64,000 nucleotides of DNA from Anaerosporobacter faecicola (GTDB lineage: Bacteria > Bacillota > Clostridia > Lachnospirales > Lachnospiraceae), in the NCBI RefSeq assembly GCF_012070565.1, contig NZ_JAAQRO010000022.1, positions 248,001 to 312,000 of the forward strand, given 5' to 3'. Every line of letters starts with the position of its first letter. The stretch's first letter is position 1. This document shows, one piece after another, positions 28,008 to 37,514 of this stretch. A program made the position numbers and the translations under genes. The notes beneath the pieces were generated by a model. That model did not search any database, had not been told where the DNA came from, and saw nothing but the letters and a program-made list of their open reading frames with translations.

Positions 28008-28745
28008 TCATACTCTATGTACTACCCATATATTATCCTGCGTATAGGTACCCAGATTTTTATCGATATCCACATGTACAGGATTTAGGGCTCCTGGGAC
28101 TATATACTCACCTGTTGAACCAAAGTACAAGCCGCTCCACTCTTTCCATTGTTCGATAGGAGCCCATATGGATATTCCCCTACATTGTTTAACGATATCC
28201 CCTCCCGCTTTTACATGAACTCGTAACCAAGGATCATAAGGTAAACCATCATCGTTCTTCCAGCTAATATACTCTCTACTATCTATTAGCGGATATAAGT
28301 GTTTTAATGAGGGTCTTAGAGGAATAACTACTTTATCCACCCCTTGTTCGCGTGCAATCATTTTTAAAATTTCAACACATTCATAACTAATTGCGTTACC
28401 ACGAAATTCAGGGTTCACCACTACTTGTAATGCTAGTAATGTATCTAATTTCTCTCCACTATAATAATTATGTGTTACTTGCTTTAATCCCCAGTACATA
28501 CCATCTTCGTGTAACGCATTCACATCATCCCCTAATCGAAATGGTGCTGCGTTGACAACTGCTACAATTTTATTATTGTGTGTTAATACTTTCTGACAAT
28601 CGCTATAATTTCCTAGCATGAAGCCCCAATAACTTCTCATTACCTTTTCCCCTTGCATAAACTTGGGCCATGCTTTTTCATTAATATTCTGTATTTCACA
28701 AATGCATTTTGACTCTTTATTGTACGAACTTACTTGATATTCCAT
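28008..28745 (-). CDS. GNAT-family acetyltransferase
   Basis: This 245-residue protein has the GNAT fold pattern: LLALQVVVNPEFRGNAISYECVEILKMI holds the beta4 strand and the acyl-CoA pyrophosphate loop (here RGNAIS instead of RGxGxG/A), followed by helix 3. It would move an acyl group from CoA or a carrier to an amine. The amine may belong to the peptide product, either as a protecting or resistance acetylation or as an acyl cap. It starts 17 bases after the C45 acyltransferase gene in the same operon. Substrate unknown. Confidence 0.75.
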   Translation of the reverse strand: MEYQVSSYNKESKCICEIQNINEKAWPKFMQGEKVMRSYWGFMLGNYSDCQKVLTHNNKIVAVVNAAPFRLGDDVNALHEDGMYWGLKQVTHNYYSGEKLDTLLALQVVVNPEFRGNAISYECVEILKMIAREQGVDKVVIPLRPSLKHLYPLIDSREYISWKNDDGLPYDPWLRVHVKAGGDIVKQCRGISIWAPIEQWKEWSGLYFGSTGEYIVPGALNPVHVDIDKNLGTYTQDNIWVVHRV

Positions 28746-28762
28746 ATCTACCTCCGTTATTA

Positions 28763-29842
28763 CTAACCAAATAATTCCTTAAGATCATAACTAATAAACT
28801 CATTTTGACAAGGCAATCCGTAGGATAAATAAAATTTCTGCTCACTTAGTTCAAAAATAACTGTATATACTGTACAAGCATCATTCTTATTTATTGCATG
28901 TTTGCATATCTCAAATGTCTTATGTGTATGGTTTGTAAATAATTGTTTCACATGATTCAATTCAATACTGTAGTTGGAATATAATTGCTCATATACTGTT
29001 TTTAGTCGCATATTCGATTGTAAATATAAAGCTTTTACTTCTCTAACCTTCAAACGCTGACTGAGTAAATGATTCGTATGTACTAACAAATCCCTCTCTG
29101 GATAATGCAGATCGATTCCCTTCGCTGTCAATTCCATATCGATTGCTTTTCCATTCGAATCAGCTATCATAATATTTAATGCAAACGCTATTGGAGACCG
29201 TATAACATTACACTGTGCCTCTAACATAGTTTGAGAGTCCAATGCTCGTCTCAATAAAATATGGTATGGTGTACCTTGTACATTCAACTCACTGATTGGT
29301 AAATAGTTAAGTAATACTGCTACTCCCTTATTATTAATCCCCATACTTCCAATAATTCCAGCTTCTGTAACTGTAATGAATTGATGACCTTTGCGATCAT
29401 CGGAATGCAACATAATAATTACCTCTTTCGAGTCTTCAATCCAATCCCAGGTCTGAGCCATATATATTTTATTGTTATCTGTTCGTTCTGTACCTGCATA
29501 TACACTAGTACATCCTTCCTTCGTTAAAGATGCTTTATTCCAAACTGCATTCATTAACTCCGTTCTTACATTTAAAAAGATAATATCATCTATGCTTAGA
29601 CCAGCACCGGAGGCAATCCCCTCCATCTCTTTGTATAAATCCCAATCGTATTTACAAATCACTTTACGAAAACGCTTTACATCAACCAATAAACGATCCC
29701 AGCTGATTTTTCTCATATAGCAACATAAAGACTTACATATTTCTAAGTTTCTTCTAATCAACTCCGTACATTGACTTCCATGACTATATCCTCTCTCCCA
29801 ATTATCTCCTGTAACTTTTATATAAGGAATTTTTGTATTCAC
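28763..29842 (-). CDS. C45-family acyltransferase/hydrolase (acyl-CoA:6-APA acyltransferase-like)
   Basis: This 359-residue protein matches the AAT/C45 Ntn-hydrolase family: GDNWERGYSHGSQ, EMEGIASGAGLSIDDIIFLNVRTELM, then the nucleophile region EGCTSVYAG, with Cys about residue 109, TWDWIED and MGINNKGVAVLLNYLP. Fungal isopenicillin-N acyltransferase is the model. These enzymes autocleave before the Cys and exchange or remove acyl chains on an amide. Bacterial relatives usually act as amidases. It lies between a stand-alone carrier protein and a GNAT gene, so it may hydrolyse or swap an acyl group on the peptide. Autoprocessing is expected at the bond before the Cys. Confidence 0.78.
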   Translation of the reverse strand: MNTKIPYIKVTGDNWERGYSHGSQCTELIRRNLEICKSLCCYMRKISWDRLLVDVKRFRKVICKYDWDLYKEMEGIASGAGLSIDDIIFLNVRTELMNAVWNKASLTKEGCTSVYAGTERTDNNKIYMAQTWDWIEDSKEVIIMLHSDDRKGHQFITVTEAGIIGSMGINNKGVAVLLNYLPISELNVQGTPYHILLRRALDSQTMLEAQCNVIRSPIAFALNIMIADSNGKAIDMELTAKGIDLHYPERDLLVHTNHLLSQRLKVREVKALYLQSNMRLKTVYEQLYSNYSIELNHVKQLFTNHTHKTFEICKHAINKNDACTVYTVIFELSEQKFYLSYGLPCQNEFISYDLKELFG

Positions 29843-29855
29843 AATAATAACTCCT

Positions 29856-30104
29856 TTACAACACTAAGGATTCTACATATTCGATAAAATCACCAATAGT
29901 AGGAAAACTAGTCATCAAGAATTTGTCATCCTCAAACTCTATATCAAATTCCGTTTCACATTTGATAATAACGTTAATAAATCCAATTGAATTCATACCG
30001 ATATCCTGAAAATTTTTCTCTGGGGTAACCATATCTCCTGATAATTCCAAAACCTCGGAAATCATCTTTAAAATATTATCTGAATACTTTGAAACTACGT
30101 TCAT
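29856..30104 (-). CDS. Stand-alone acyl/peptidyl carrier protein
   Basis: An 82-residue carrier protein with FQDIGMNSIGFINVIIKCE; Ser in GMNSIG is the pantetheine site. It is encoded 45 bases after the radical SAM gene at 30150, and it may present a substrate to that enzyme. It differs from the carriers at 22818 and 35319, so three separate carriers probably serve separate steps. Confidence 0.87.
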   Translation of the reverse strand: MNVVSKYSDNILKMISEVLELSGDMVTPEKNFQDIGMNSIGFINVIIKCETEFDIEFEDDKFLMTSFPTIGDFIEYVESLVL

Positions 30105-30149
30105 CTTACTACCTCCTTCTATTTGCCTATCTATAAATCCAAATACATG

Positions 30150-31802
30150 TTACTCAATGTTAAGATACAGTTCTGGTGGAACTCCTTCATTCTTTAATCG
30201 CATATAAAGTCCTAACCTATTCTTCTCAAGTAGATCACTAATTCCTTTTATGTACTCTAAATTCAAATATTTTTCTGTTATACTCTCCGCACATACTTGA
30301 TCAAACCCTTTTTCCGTCATATCTAATAATTCTCTAAAACATTGTGCATTTGAATGATTAACGCGTTCTAGATACTCCCATGCCCTCTCTTCATTTTCAG
30401 CAATTATACGAGTAATCGTATCATTCATTTGTCCAAAACTTCTTTTTAGATAATTAATGATCTTAAATTCTTCTCTGATAATACTTCCGATTTTTTTTGC
30501 ATAAAAATATACTTTGGAATTTTCATTCTCATGGTATTTATAGTAGAGGAACTTCGAAAGTTTACCAATATCCTCATTAACATAATGATAGGAATAGCAG
30601 CCTAAATCCTGTTCCTCGATTAAGAGTCCATCTTTTTTTAGTTTATAGTAAAGGCTTGAAAATTCTGTAATACCACAACGTTCCACAATGTAATATAGTA
30701 CAGATGCAAATTTGGTTTTCTCAAGAAAATCAATATTTTTTCTCAAGTTTTCAAAAGTTGAATATGGATTAAAATTAATAAATCCAATATCGACTGCGAT
30801 ATCATTTTCCCTAAAGTATTCAATTGCTTTTAGGTTATCTGTAACAGAAGCAGGTTTATTATATAACTTAAGGTCTTCTTCATTCCCTGACTCTGTTCCA
30901 AACACAATACCTACAAGTCCAGACTCCTTAATTAGTTTCATTTTTTCTGGATTAAATCGTTTATGTACTTCTGATCTAAAATACGTTTCATAGGTAATAT
31001 GCAATCCCTCGTCAATGATTAACTGTGCAATATCCCACATTCGATTTGTATTACCTGCTTTGGAATCCTCAAAGCTGTCATCAATAAACCAAAAGCGGTT
31101 AACTCCATACTTATTAACAATTTCTTTGACTTCTGCAACTACACTTTGAGGACTTCTTCCCCTCCATCTATTATTCGCTTTCGTCCCCCAGAAATTTTGA
31201 TGCCAACAAAAGCTACAACTAGCCATACACCCTCTACTTGTAGAGATATATGCATATTTAAGTTTATTATTTAGCAACAAATCTCTTCTTGGAAATGGAA
31301 GAGAATCCAAATCTTCAATCAGATCTTGTCTTTTATTCTCAATTATTTCTCCCTTATCATGGTATATTAAGCTACCTACCGTAGATAAACTCGTATTATA
31401 TTCGATCGCATTGGCTAAATCACGAAATGCTAATTCACCCTCTCCACATATTGCATAATCATATATACTGTATTTTTCTAATAACTTTTTCCCATATAGT
31501 GTTGGCCAATATCCGCCAATTGAGATTTTTACATCTGGAAGATTTTCTTTTATTGTTTTACAGGTCTCATATACAACTGTTTCCGTTGTGGAGTACATAG
31601 AAACACCAATTAAATCTGGTTTATCCTTATAGATTTTATTAAAATCCAAGTAGGAACGTGTAGAATTGACTAATGCAACATCAAATCCATCTTGTTCTAG
31701 AAAAGCTGCAATGGAACACATTCCAATTTCCTCTGTTATAATTGCATTTTTCTCAGTTAACACACTGAGTAGTAATATTTTTGTCTTCTTTTTTATACTC
31801 AT
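30150..31802 (-). CDS. B12-binding radical SAM enzyme
   Basis: This 550-residue protein has an N-terminal cobalamin-binding-like domain (SVLTEKNAIITEEIG, DLIGVSMYSTTET, ISIGGYWPT; residues 1-145) and a radical SAM core with CMASCSFC (CX3CX2C, near residue 196), FIDDSFEDS and GTESG. The remaining 200 residues are helical, typical of class B radical SAM methyltransferases and related enzymes. It is not close to the 13195/37647 pair. It follows the A-PCP gene by 35 bases and precedes a carrier protein, suggesting it modifies an amino-acid-like group that the neighbouring A domain loads. Methylation, epimerisation or C-C bond formation are possible. Confidence 0.82.
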   Translation of the reverse strand: MSIKKKTKILLLSVLTEKNAIITEEIGMCSIAAFLEQDGFDVALVNSTRSYLDFNKIYKDKPDLIGVSMYSTTETVVYETCKTIKENLPDVKISIGGYWPTLYGKKLLEKYSIYDYAICGEGELAFRDLANAIEYNTSLSTVGSLIYHDKGEIIENKRQDLIEDLDSLPFPRRDLLLNNKLKYAYISTSRGCMASCSFCWHQNFWGTKANNRWRGRSPQSVVAEVKEIVNKYGVNRFWFIDDSFEDSKAGNTNRMWDIAQLIIDEGLHITYETYFRSEVHKRFNPEKMKLIKESGLVGIVFGTESGNEEDLKLYNKPASVTDNLKAIEYFRENDIAVDIGFINFNPYSTFENLRKNIDFLEKTKFASVLYYIVERCGITEFSSLYYKLKKDGLLIEEQDLGCYSYHYVNEDIGKLSKFLYYKYHENENSKVYFYAKKIGSIIREEFKIINYLKRSFGQMNDTITRIIAENEERAWEYLERVNHSNAQCFRELLDMTEKGFDQVCAESITEKYLNLEYIKGISDLLEKNRLGLYMRLKNEGVPPELYLNIE

Positions 31803-31837
31803 TTCCCTATCCTTTCTAATGTTATTCCATTTTGTTG

Positions 31838-33601
31838 TTAACCAATAGATTCTCTCCTTTTCAATAAGCTAACTATTTGGTTAATTGTTTTATGTTCTAA
31901 TAGATCATCGTAACTTAGATACAAACCTTGTTTTTCCAACTCAATTTGTACTCTTGCCAATGTAAGAGAATCACCACCTACCTGTAGAAATTCATCATCA
32001 TTGCCAAAATTATCACACTCCAAAACCAAGCCCCATATCTCTCGAATAATACGCGATACCGAATTCATCACTGGTTTATGATTCTTCTCAACCTCCCTAT
32101 CCCTCATACTGTTTTTTAGCTGCGTTTTATCAACCTTTTTATTCACGGAAAGTGGTAATGCTTTAACCTTTTGGAATATTTTCGGTATCATATATTCTGG
32201 TAATCTTAGTTTCAAGAATGCTTTTAATTTATTAATGTCAATATGTTCATTCTCTAAGTAACAAACTAGATATGTTTCACCATATTGATCAAGATAAGGG
32301 ATAACTGCAGTAAGAGTAACTCCTTCATATTCCAAAATATTCTTCTCTACTTCGTATATCTCTACTCTATTACCATATACATTCACCTGGTTGTCTTTTC
32401 TCCCAAAGTACCAAAGACGACCATTCTCATCTGTCATTCCAAGATCTCCTGTCCGATACAGCCTCCCCTTATTCTCTTTATAAGATATAAACTTCTCCCT
32501 GGTTAATCGCTCATCTTTCCAATATCCATCCGCCAAACTAACACCACTTATACAGATCTCCCCTTTTTGATAGGAATCGCACACTTGATTACGCTCATTA
32601 AGAATACGTACCGTTGTATTCCGTATTGGTTTCCCAATAGGAATGGAGTTCCACATTTCCAGTGATTCTCTCTCTACGATTTGAAAGGTTGCATATATAG
32701 CAGACTCCGTCATACCATATATATTGGCATACTTCGTGGTCTTAAAGCTATCATAGAAGCGTCGCACCAAATTAACTCCCACTTGTTCTCCACCATTAAA
32801 AACCCATTTCAAGTCCTTTAATGAATCACCTAATTTGTTAACTTCCGCATATTCTACAAATACTTTAAGCATAGATGGCACAAACTGTGTATACGTAATT
32901 CGCTGTTGTAGTAGCCACTCAAACATCTTTTTGGGGTCTTTCACATCTTTACTATTTAATATAGATATTGTTGCTCCATTCACCAAAGGCCAGAATATCT
33001 CCCAAATCGAATCCGTAAAACTAATTGATGTTTTATGAGCAATAACATCCTGTCCACTAATTTCAAATTGTTTTGTCATCCATCTAAGTGTATTAATAAT
33101 TGCTTTATGCGATACCATTACACCTTTAGGATTACCAGTGGTACCTGAGGTATAGATAATATAAGCTATATGTGCTGCTGATACTCGATCTCTTTTTCTA
33201 TAATTATCACTTTTATACGAACGTAACTTCTGTAACGTTATTATCCTTCTATTACACTCCGTTAATTGATAATCAGATAAATTAACAACGATCTTACTTC
33301 CTGTATCACTTATAATCTTCTCAACTCTATGTAATGGATAATTCAAATCAACTGGCACATATATAGCTCCGCATTTTAATATGGCAAGTGCTATAGCAAT
33401 TAGTTCCAAACATCTATCAGCAACTACTACAACAGGTGTACCCGCTACAATACCTTCCTCTATGAATAGATTGGCATAGGATTCCGATATATGATCTAAC
33501 TCAGAGTACGTAATTGTTCTGTTATAATCCACAACAGCAATCTTATCTCCATTTTGTTTACATTGTTTGATTATTAATTCCTGCAATAATCTATCCTTCA
33601 T
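31838..33601 (-). CDS. NRPS A-PCP protein with non-canonical substrate pocket
   Basis: This 587-residue protein has an adenylation domain (about 15-500) with YTSGTTGNPKGV, IYGMTESAIY, YRTGDLG and NKKVDK, and a carrier with GGDSLTL near residue 543. The pocket reads T-D-W-Q-V-N-I-I-Y-K. Position 235, almost always Asp for alpha-amino acids because it binds the amino group, is Thr here. This usually means a beta-amino acid, hydroxy, keto or aryl acid substrate. It is encoded directly after an aminotransferase that could supply the building block, and directly before a radical SAM enzyme. Condensation must come from another protein, since there is no C domain. The exact substrate is unknown. Confidence 0.9.
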   Translation of the reverse strand: MKDRLLQELIIKQCKQNGDKIAVVDYNRTITYSELDHISESYANLFIEEGIVAGTPVVVVADRCLELIAIALAILKCGAIYVPVDLNYPLHRVEKIISDTGSKIVVNLSDYQLTECNRRIITLQKLRSYKSDNYRKRDRVSAAHIAYIIYTSGTTGNPKGVMVSHKAIINTLRWMTKQFEISGQDVIAHKTSISFTDSIWEIFWPLVNGATISILNSKDVKDPKKMFEWLLQQRITYTQFVPSMLKVFVEYAEVNKLGDSLKDLKWVFNGGEQVGVNLVRRFYDSFKTTKYANIYGMTESAIYATFQIVERESLEMWNSIPIGKPIRNTTVRILNERNQVCDSYQKGEICISGVSLADGYWKDERLTREKFISYKENKGRLYRTGDLGMTDENGRLWYFGRKDNQVNVYGNRVEIYEVEKNILEYEGVTLTAVIPYLDQYGETYLVCYLENEHIDINKLKAFLKLRLPEYMIPKIFQKVKALPLSVNKKVDKTQLKNSMRDREVEKNHKPVMNSVSRIIREIWGLVLECDNFGNDDEFLQVGGDSLTLARVQIELEKQGLYLSYDDLLEHKTINQIVSLLKRRESIG

Positions 33602-33678
33602 ATATTCTCTCGTATGATGTTTATAGAAGTAAAACCATCATAATCCTTTCCTTTACTAACTTAGCTATTAGTCATAAT

Positions 33679-34857
33679 TTATTCATGGTTCTCTTCTTGC
33701 AGAAAAAATTCCTTCAACAAGTCGATACCCTCATTATAATATGGCGTCGAAAACGAAAGGCGAATTGTATAATCAAGTCCAAAGTCTGATCCTGGCACTA
33801 CCGCTACTGATTTTTCTTTTAAGATACGCACTGCTAGGTCAAGACTTGTCCCATAATTGAATTTCTTCATAAACTCTTCGCAATCCAGTGTTATATAAAA
33901 TCCACCTTCTGAATAAATAGGTCTAATATATGGAATACCACTTAAAACCTTCATTGTGTAATCACGTCTATCCCTATACCTTGATACCAATTCTTCCACT
34001 TCACCCTGTTTATCTAAAGCGGCAATGGCACCGTATTGGACAACAGGATCTACTGTTAATAAGGTATGATGCTGAATTACTGTTAATGGTTCAATTAACT
34101 CATCTGGAACAATACAATACCCTACTCTTTTACTATACATTCTATACGCTTTGGAAAAAGCATTGGTAGTTATAAATACGGACTTCGTATCCTTTAAGTT
34201 CATTACTGATTTATTTGGTTCATCAAAGTACACATTAGAATAGATTTCGTCATTAATAATTACCGCTCTTCCATTCACGAAGCGATCCATTTCATAAAGT
34301 TCCTCATCTGTCAAAACATTTCCCAATGGATTACCAGGTGTATTGATTACTACAATTTTCGTCTTATCCGTAAAGTTCTTCTTAAAAGAATCCATATCAA
34401 TTCTTCTTGTCTCAGTGTCAATCGAATAATACCTTATCGTCGCACCTGTAAGTAATGCCGAAAAGTGATATAAAGAGTAATAAGGTTTTGGAATCAACAC
34501 TTCATCTCCTGAAGATGTCAAGATTGCAAAAAGATTTCTAAAAATTGCACTCGTACCTGGAGATATAATAAAATTCTTTTCATCAATTTCAACATTGTAA
34601 TGTTCTTTATAATGTTCCGATAATTTTTTCTTTAATTCAGGTAATCCTGCCGGATATACAAGTGAACTCTTCTTAAAATCTTCAATCGCATTATTCATCT
34701 CCTGTATAATATCAGTATGCAATGGTACTTCCGACTTCCCTAAAGTCATTCGAATTACTTTTTTTCCTTCTTCATACTCCATATGGTTTGCCATGTCATC
34801 TACAACAAACATTAAAAATTGATTTTCATTGAAGTTAATCTTAGATCTTATATCCAT
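33679..34857 (-). CDS. PLP-dependent class I/II aminotransferase
   Basis: The protein of about 392 residues is a fold-type I PLP enzyme: SPGTSAIFRNLF, PKPYYSLYHF, NTPGNPLGNVLT, and the lysine motif NAFSKAYRMYSKRVGY, where the Lys binds PLP. Class I aminotransferases move an amino group between an amino acid and a keto acid; a few relatives are decarboxylases or C-S lyases. Upstream of the unusual A-PCP protein it could make its building block. I choose ATG 34857, which has AAGGAG 7 bases upstream; ORF extensions from 34875 or 34863 lack such a site. Confidence 0.85.
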   Translation of the reverse strand: MDIRSKINFNENQFLMFVVDDMANHMEYEEGKKVIRMTLGKSEVPLHTDIIQEMNNAIEDFKKSSLVYPAGLPELKKKLSEHYKEHYNVEIDEKNFIISPGTSAIFRNLFAILTSSGDEVLIPKPYYSLYHFSALLTGATIRYYSIDTETRRIDMDSFKKNFTDKTKIVVINTPGNPLGNVLTDEELYEMDRFVNGRAVIINDEIYSNVYFDEPNKSVMNLKDTKSVFITTNAFSKAYRMYSKRVGYCIVPDELIEPLTVIQHHTLLTVDPVVQYGAIAALDKQGEVEELVSRYRDRRDYTMKVLSGIPYIRPIYSEGGFYITLDCEEFMKKFNYGTSLDLAVRILKEKSVAVVPGSDFGLDYTIRLSFSTPYYNEGIDLLKEFFLQEENHE

Positions 34858-34874
34858 ATTCATTCTCCTTACCA

Positions 34875-35303
34875 TTATTTTTCTATCATCTCAAGCAGCT
34901 CAATTTTATTCCTTTCTGGGTCCTCATAAAAGATAAGTCTAGAGTCACCGACAACTGGAAAACTTACAGAAAATACACTGCTCAGAGGTTCTAATCCTTT
35001 TTTCCTCAGGCGTGTTACTTCCTCATCAAGTGATGGTACGAGTACAGTAAGCGTTGTACCAGTTGCTGATCGATCTACATACTTCTTATCCTCACCCAAA
35101 TATTCAATTAATTCGAGCATCGTTCCCATAACTGAGGCTTTGAGCAATACAACACGATAGGAATTATACTGCTTATCAGACACAAATCTTACCAACTCTC
35201 CTGATACGATCTGGTCATCTACAATTCTCATTCCTAATTTTTCGACATAAAACTGCAACATCTCATCCATCGAATTAACAAATAAATCTATATGTATTAT
35301 CAT
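34875..35303 (-). CDS. VOC-family (glyoxalase/bleomycin-resistance fold) protein
   Basis: This 142-residue protein has the paired beta-alpha-beta-beta-beta fold: IHIDLFVNSMDEMLQFYVEKLGMRIVDD and DSRLIFYEDPERNKIELLEMIEK are the two half-repeats. VOC proteins may be metal enzymes (glyoxalases, dioxygenases, epimerases) or binders that sequester drugs. Typical metal ligands would be a His in the first strand (IHIDLF) and the Glu in NKIELLEM, which fits an enzyme. In a biosynthetic cluster a resistance or tailoring role is possible. It is followed by the aminotransferase and preceded by a carrier protein. Confidence 0.8.
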   Translation of the reverse strand: MIIHIDLFVNSMDEMLQFYVEKLGMRIVDDQIVSGELVRFVSDKQYNSYRVVLLKASVMGTMLELIEYLGEDKKYVDRSATGTTLTVLVPSLDEEVTRLRKKGLEPLSSVFSVSFPVVGDSRLIFYEDPERNKIELLEMIEK

Positions 35304-35318
35304 TGAGCTACCTCACTA

Positions 35319-35579
35319 CTATTTACTCTCACACTTAAGTTTGGATCTTTTCAACTCAATTGTGTTTAACATTGCCTGCAATGTCTCAAAATTTTCTGGC
35401 GACATATCATCTTCACTGAACGAGACACCAAAGTTTTTTTCAATAAAAATAATAACCTTAACAATACTAATCGAGTCAATCATTCCACTATCAATTAATT
35501 GCTGACTATCGCTAAACTCCTCCTCACTAAAGAAAATCTCCTTCTTTAAAAACTCTTTAAGTAATTCTTTTTCATTCAT
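35319..35579 (-). CDS. Stand-alone acyl/peptidyl carrier protein
   Basis: An 86-residue carrier protein with LIDSGMIDSISIVKVIIFIE; Ser in IDSIS takes the phosphopantetheine. It is encoded 18 bases after the reductase-hydrolase fusion, a likely partner. The last ten residues are a basic tail ending in Cys-Glu-Ser-Lys. Confidence 0.88.
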   Translation of the reverse strand: MNEKELLKEFLKKEIFFSEEEFSDSQQLIDSGMIDSISIVKVIIFIEKNFGVSFSEDDMSPENFETLQAMLNTIELKRSKLKCESK

Positions 35580-35597
35580 GAATCAATTCCACCCTTC

Positions 35598-37514
35598 TTA
35601 ACTTTTAAAATTGTTATACTTCATGTGTTGCATGATAATCTCATATACATCTGAGGTTCTCTCTAAAATTATTAGATGCGTTCCGGCCGGAAGACACACA
35701 TATGCAGAATCTTTTACCTCCGTATGAGCCCACTTGGATTGCATATATGGTGCTACTTGATCACACTCCGCTGCTATAAATAGTGTTGGAACATCGATCG
35801 TCTTCAATTTTTCCGTCACATCATGTTTGTAGTACTCCATGCACATCATTAAAAAGTTCACCATTGTCTCTTTTGTAGCAAAAGGAGACAATAAAATATC
35901 TCTATGTTCTTCCGGCATTATTTCATATATATATCCCTTGTCTATATCTGAAAATTCCTTTACCGGGTGATTAAACATTCCTTTGTCTATAATCTTCATA
36001 TAAAAATCCAACATGCGTTCATTGTTCTGTATTAACTCTGCAATTAACTGTATATTCTCACGGAATTTTGAATGATACGGTTCACTCCCTATAAAAGGAG
36101 CAAACTCACCCGCTATAAAAATCTGTGACAAGACTTTATCTGGATGTTTTAAACCATATAGAATAGCTGTTTTTGCACCAGAACACCACGACATAATATG
36201 AAAATTACGCAATTGTTCCTGTTTTACAATCTGTTCCACATCTTCGATCTGATCCTCTATACCACAATAGGAATCAGGATCTCCATTCTTCTCGTGATGA
36301 TATAATCCCCTACTTCTCCAATAAATTACATAATAGTTCTGTGATAGCATCTTCACTAATGGATCCCATGCCTGTGTACTCACTCCATAAGCATTGACAA
36401 TTAAGATCGCTGGACCACTACCAGCCACTTGATAAGTAAGTTTATTCCCCGTTTGCAAACATACTTCTTTTGTAGTCACGCCATTTGATCCATCGGTCCT
36501 ATCCTCACTTATTAATTGTCTTTCTATTAATTCCTCCAACCTAAGAGTATCTAATTCCACTTTTTTTGTATTACACCTTTTTTCTTGTAAATAAGGTAAG
36601 TGATAGGTACAAATCTTATGCAATATATGATCTATATCTGTTAGCATGGTTACATTCTCTGTCAGATCAGCATCAATATTATAGAATTCCTTTAGGATTC
36701 TTCTACATACCTCCATTGTGGAATAGCTTGTTCTTGCACATAGATGATAAACCTCCGTCAACTCTCGTTTCTCTTGTTTCTCATATTCTTCTGTTTCTAA
36801 GTCGATTATTTTGTTAATGATCTTATTACTGTCAAGAGTATGTATGACACTATCATCACCAAGTAACAGCTGTATCTTGTACTTTTCAAAATAATTAGGC
36901 ACACGACCTTTTACCCAATTAACAAACTCTTTAATCCGTTTTGCAAGTAAGCCAATATAATCATTCCCACTTACTTGTTGCGTCTGTTTATACAAAATTG
37001 GTGTCCGGTAAATCCTCCCTTGAATATCATTATCTTTACATATGTTTAATACATATTCTTCATTTAATTCTTTTGCTTTTAAGAAGATATTGTTCATTCC
37101 ATCTTCTATATATGCATAGATTGAGCTTAAATAATTAATTCGTATTACCTTAAACTCCTTGCAAAGTCGCTCTATTCTTTTGGCTTCTCTTTCGTTATAA
37201 AGTAATGCCTGTAGATTATACGTTTCCGTTTCGGGATAGACGTTATCCATGTACCATACGTATATCTGGAAGTCTTGCTTATCTATCTGTGCAAAGTACT
37301 TCTCATCCTTTATACAGATAAATCGATTCAAGCATGTAGACAAGTACTCTCTTTCCTCCACAGATCGAACCGTTTCGATTATCTTATATAGGTATTTTGT
37401 ATTCTCCTCTGTCCCAAAGTAGTATACGGCAAATGGATACTTTCCACTTACTTTACTGGCTAGTTTTAAACTGAACAGATCATAAATTCCGGTAAATAGT
37501 ATAATTTCTCTCAT
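35598..37514 (-). CDS. SDR-like domain fused to alpha/beta hydrolase with Cys nucleophile
   Basis: The 638-residue protein has an N-terminal half (about 1-350) resembling an extended SDR or thioester-reductase domain: LFTGIYDLFSLKLASKVSG, INYLSSIYAYIEDGM, GRIYRTPILYK. The Rossmann glycines are degenerate (TGIYDLF), so it may be inactive or bind without NADPH. The C-terminal half (about 370-638) is an alpha/beta hydrolase: AYGVSTQAWDPLVKML, then SWCSGAKTAILYGLKHP as the nucleophile elbow, later ECDQVAP and GTHLIILE for Asp and His. The nucleophile is Cys instead of Ser. Cys-type thioesterases such as ObiF release by beta-lactone formation. The start ATG 37514 has AGGGGAG 6 bases before; the frame extends further but without a site. 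Confidence 0.65.
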   Translation of the reverse strand: MREIILFTGIYDLFSLKLASKVSGKYPFAVYYFGTEENTKYLYKIIETVRSVEEREYLSTCLNRFICIKDEKYFAQIDKQDFQIYVWYMDNVYPETETYNLQALLYNEREAKRIERLCKEFKVIRINYLSSIYAYIEDGMNNIFLKAKELNEEYVLNICKDNDIQGRIYRTPILYKQTQQVSGNDYIGLLAKRIKEFVNWVKGRVPNYFEKYKIQLLLGDDSVIHTLDSNKIINKIIDLETEEYEKQEKRELTEVYHLCARTSYSTMEVCRRILKEFYNIDADLTENVTMLTDIDHILHKICTYHLPYLQEKRCNTKKVELDTLRLEELIERQLISEDRTDGSNGVTTKEVCLQTGNKLTYQVAGSGPAILIVNAYGVSTQAWDPLVKMLSQNYYVIYWRSRGLYHHEKNGDPDSYCGIEDQIEDVEQIVKQEQLRNFHIMSWCSGAKTAILYGLKHPDKVLSQIFIAGEFAPFIGSEPYHSKFRENIQLIAELIQNNERMLDFYMKIIDKGMFNHPVKEFSDIDKGYIYEIMPEEHRDILLSPFATKETMVNFLMMCMEYYKHDVTEKLKTIDVPTLFIAAECDQVAPYMQSKWAHTEVKDSAYVCLPAGTHLIILERTSDVYEIIMQHMKYNNFKS

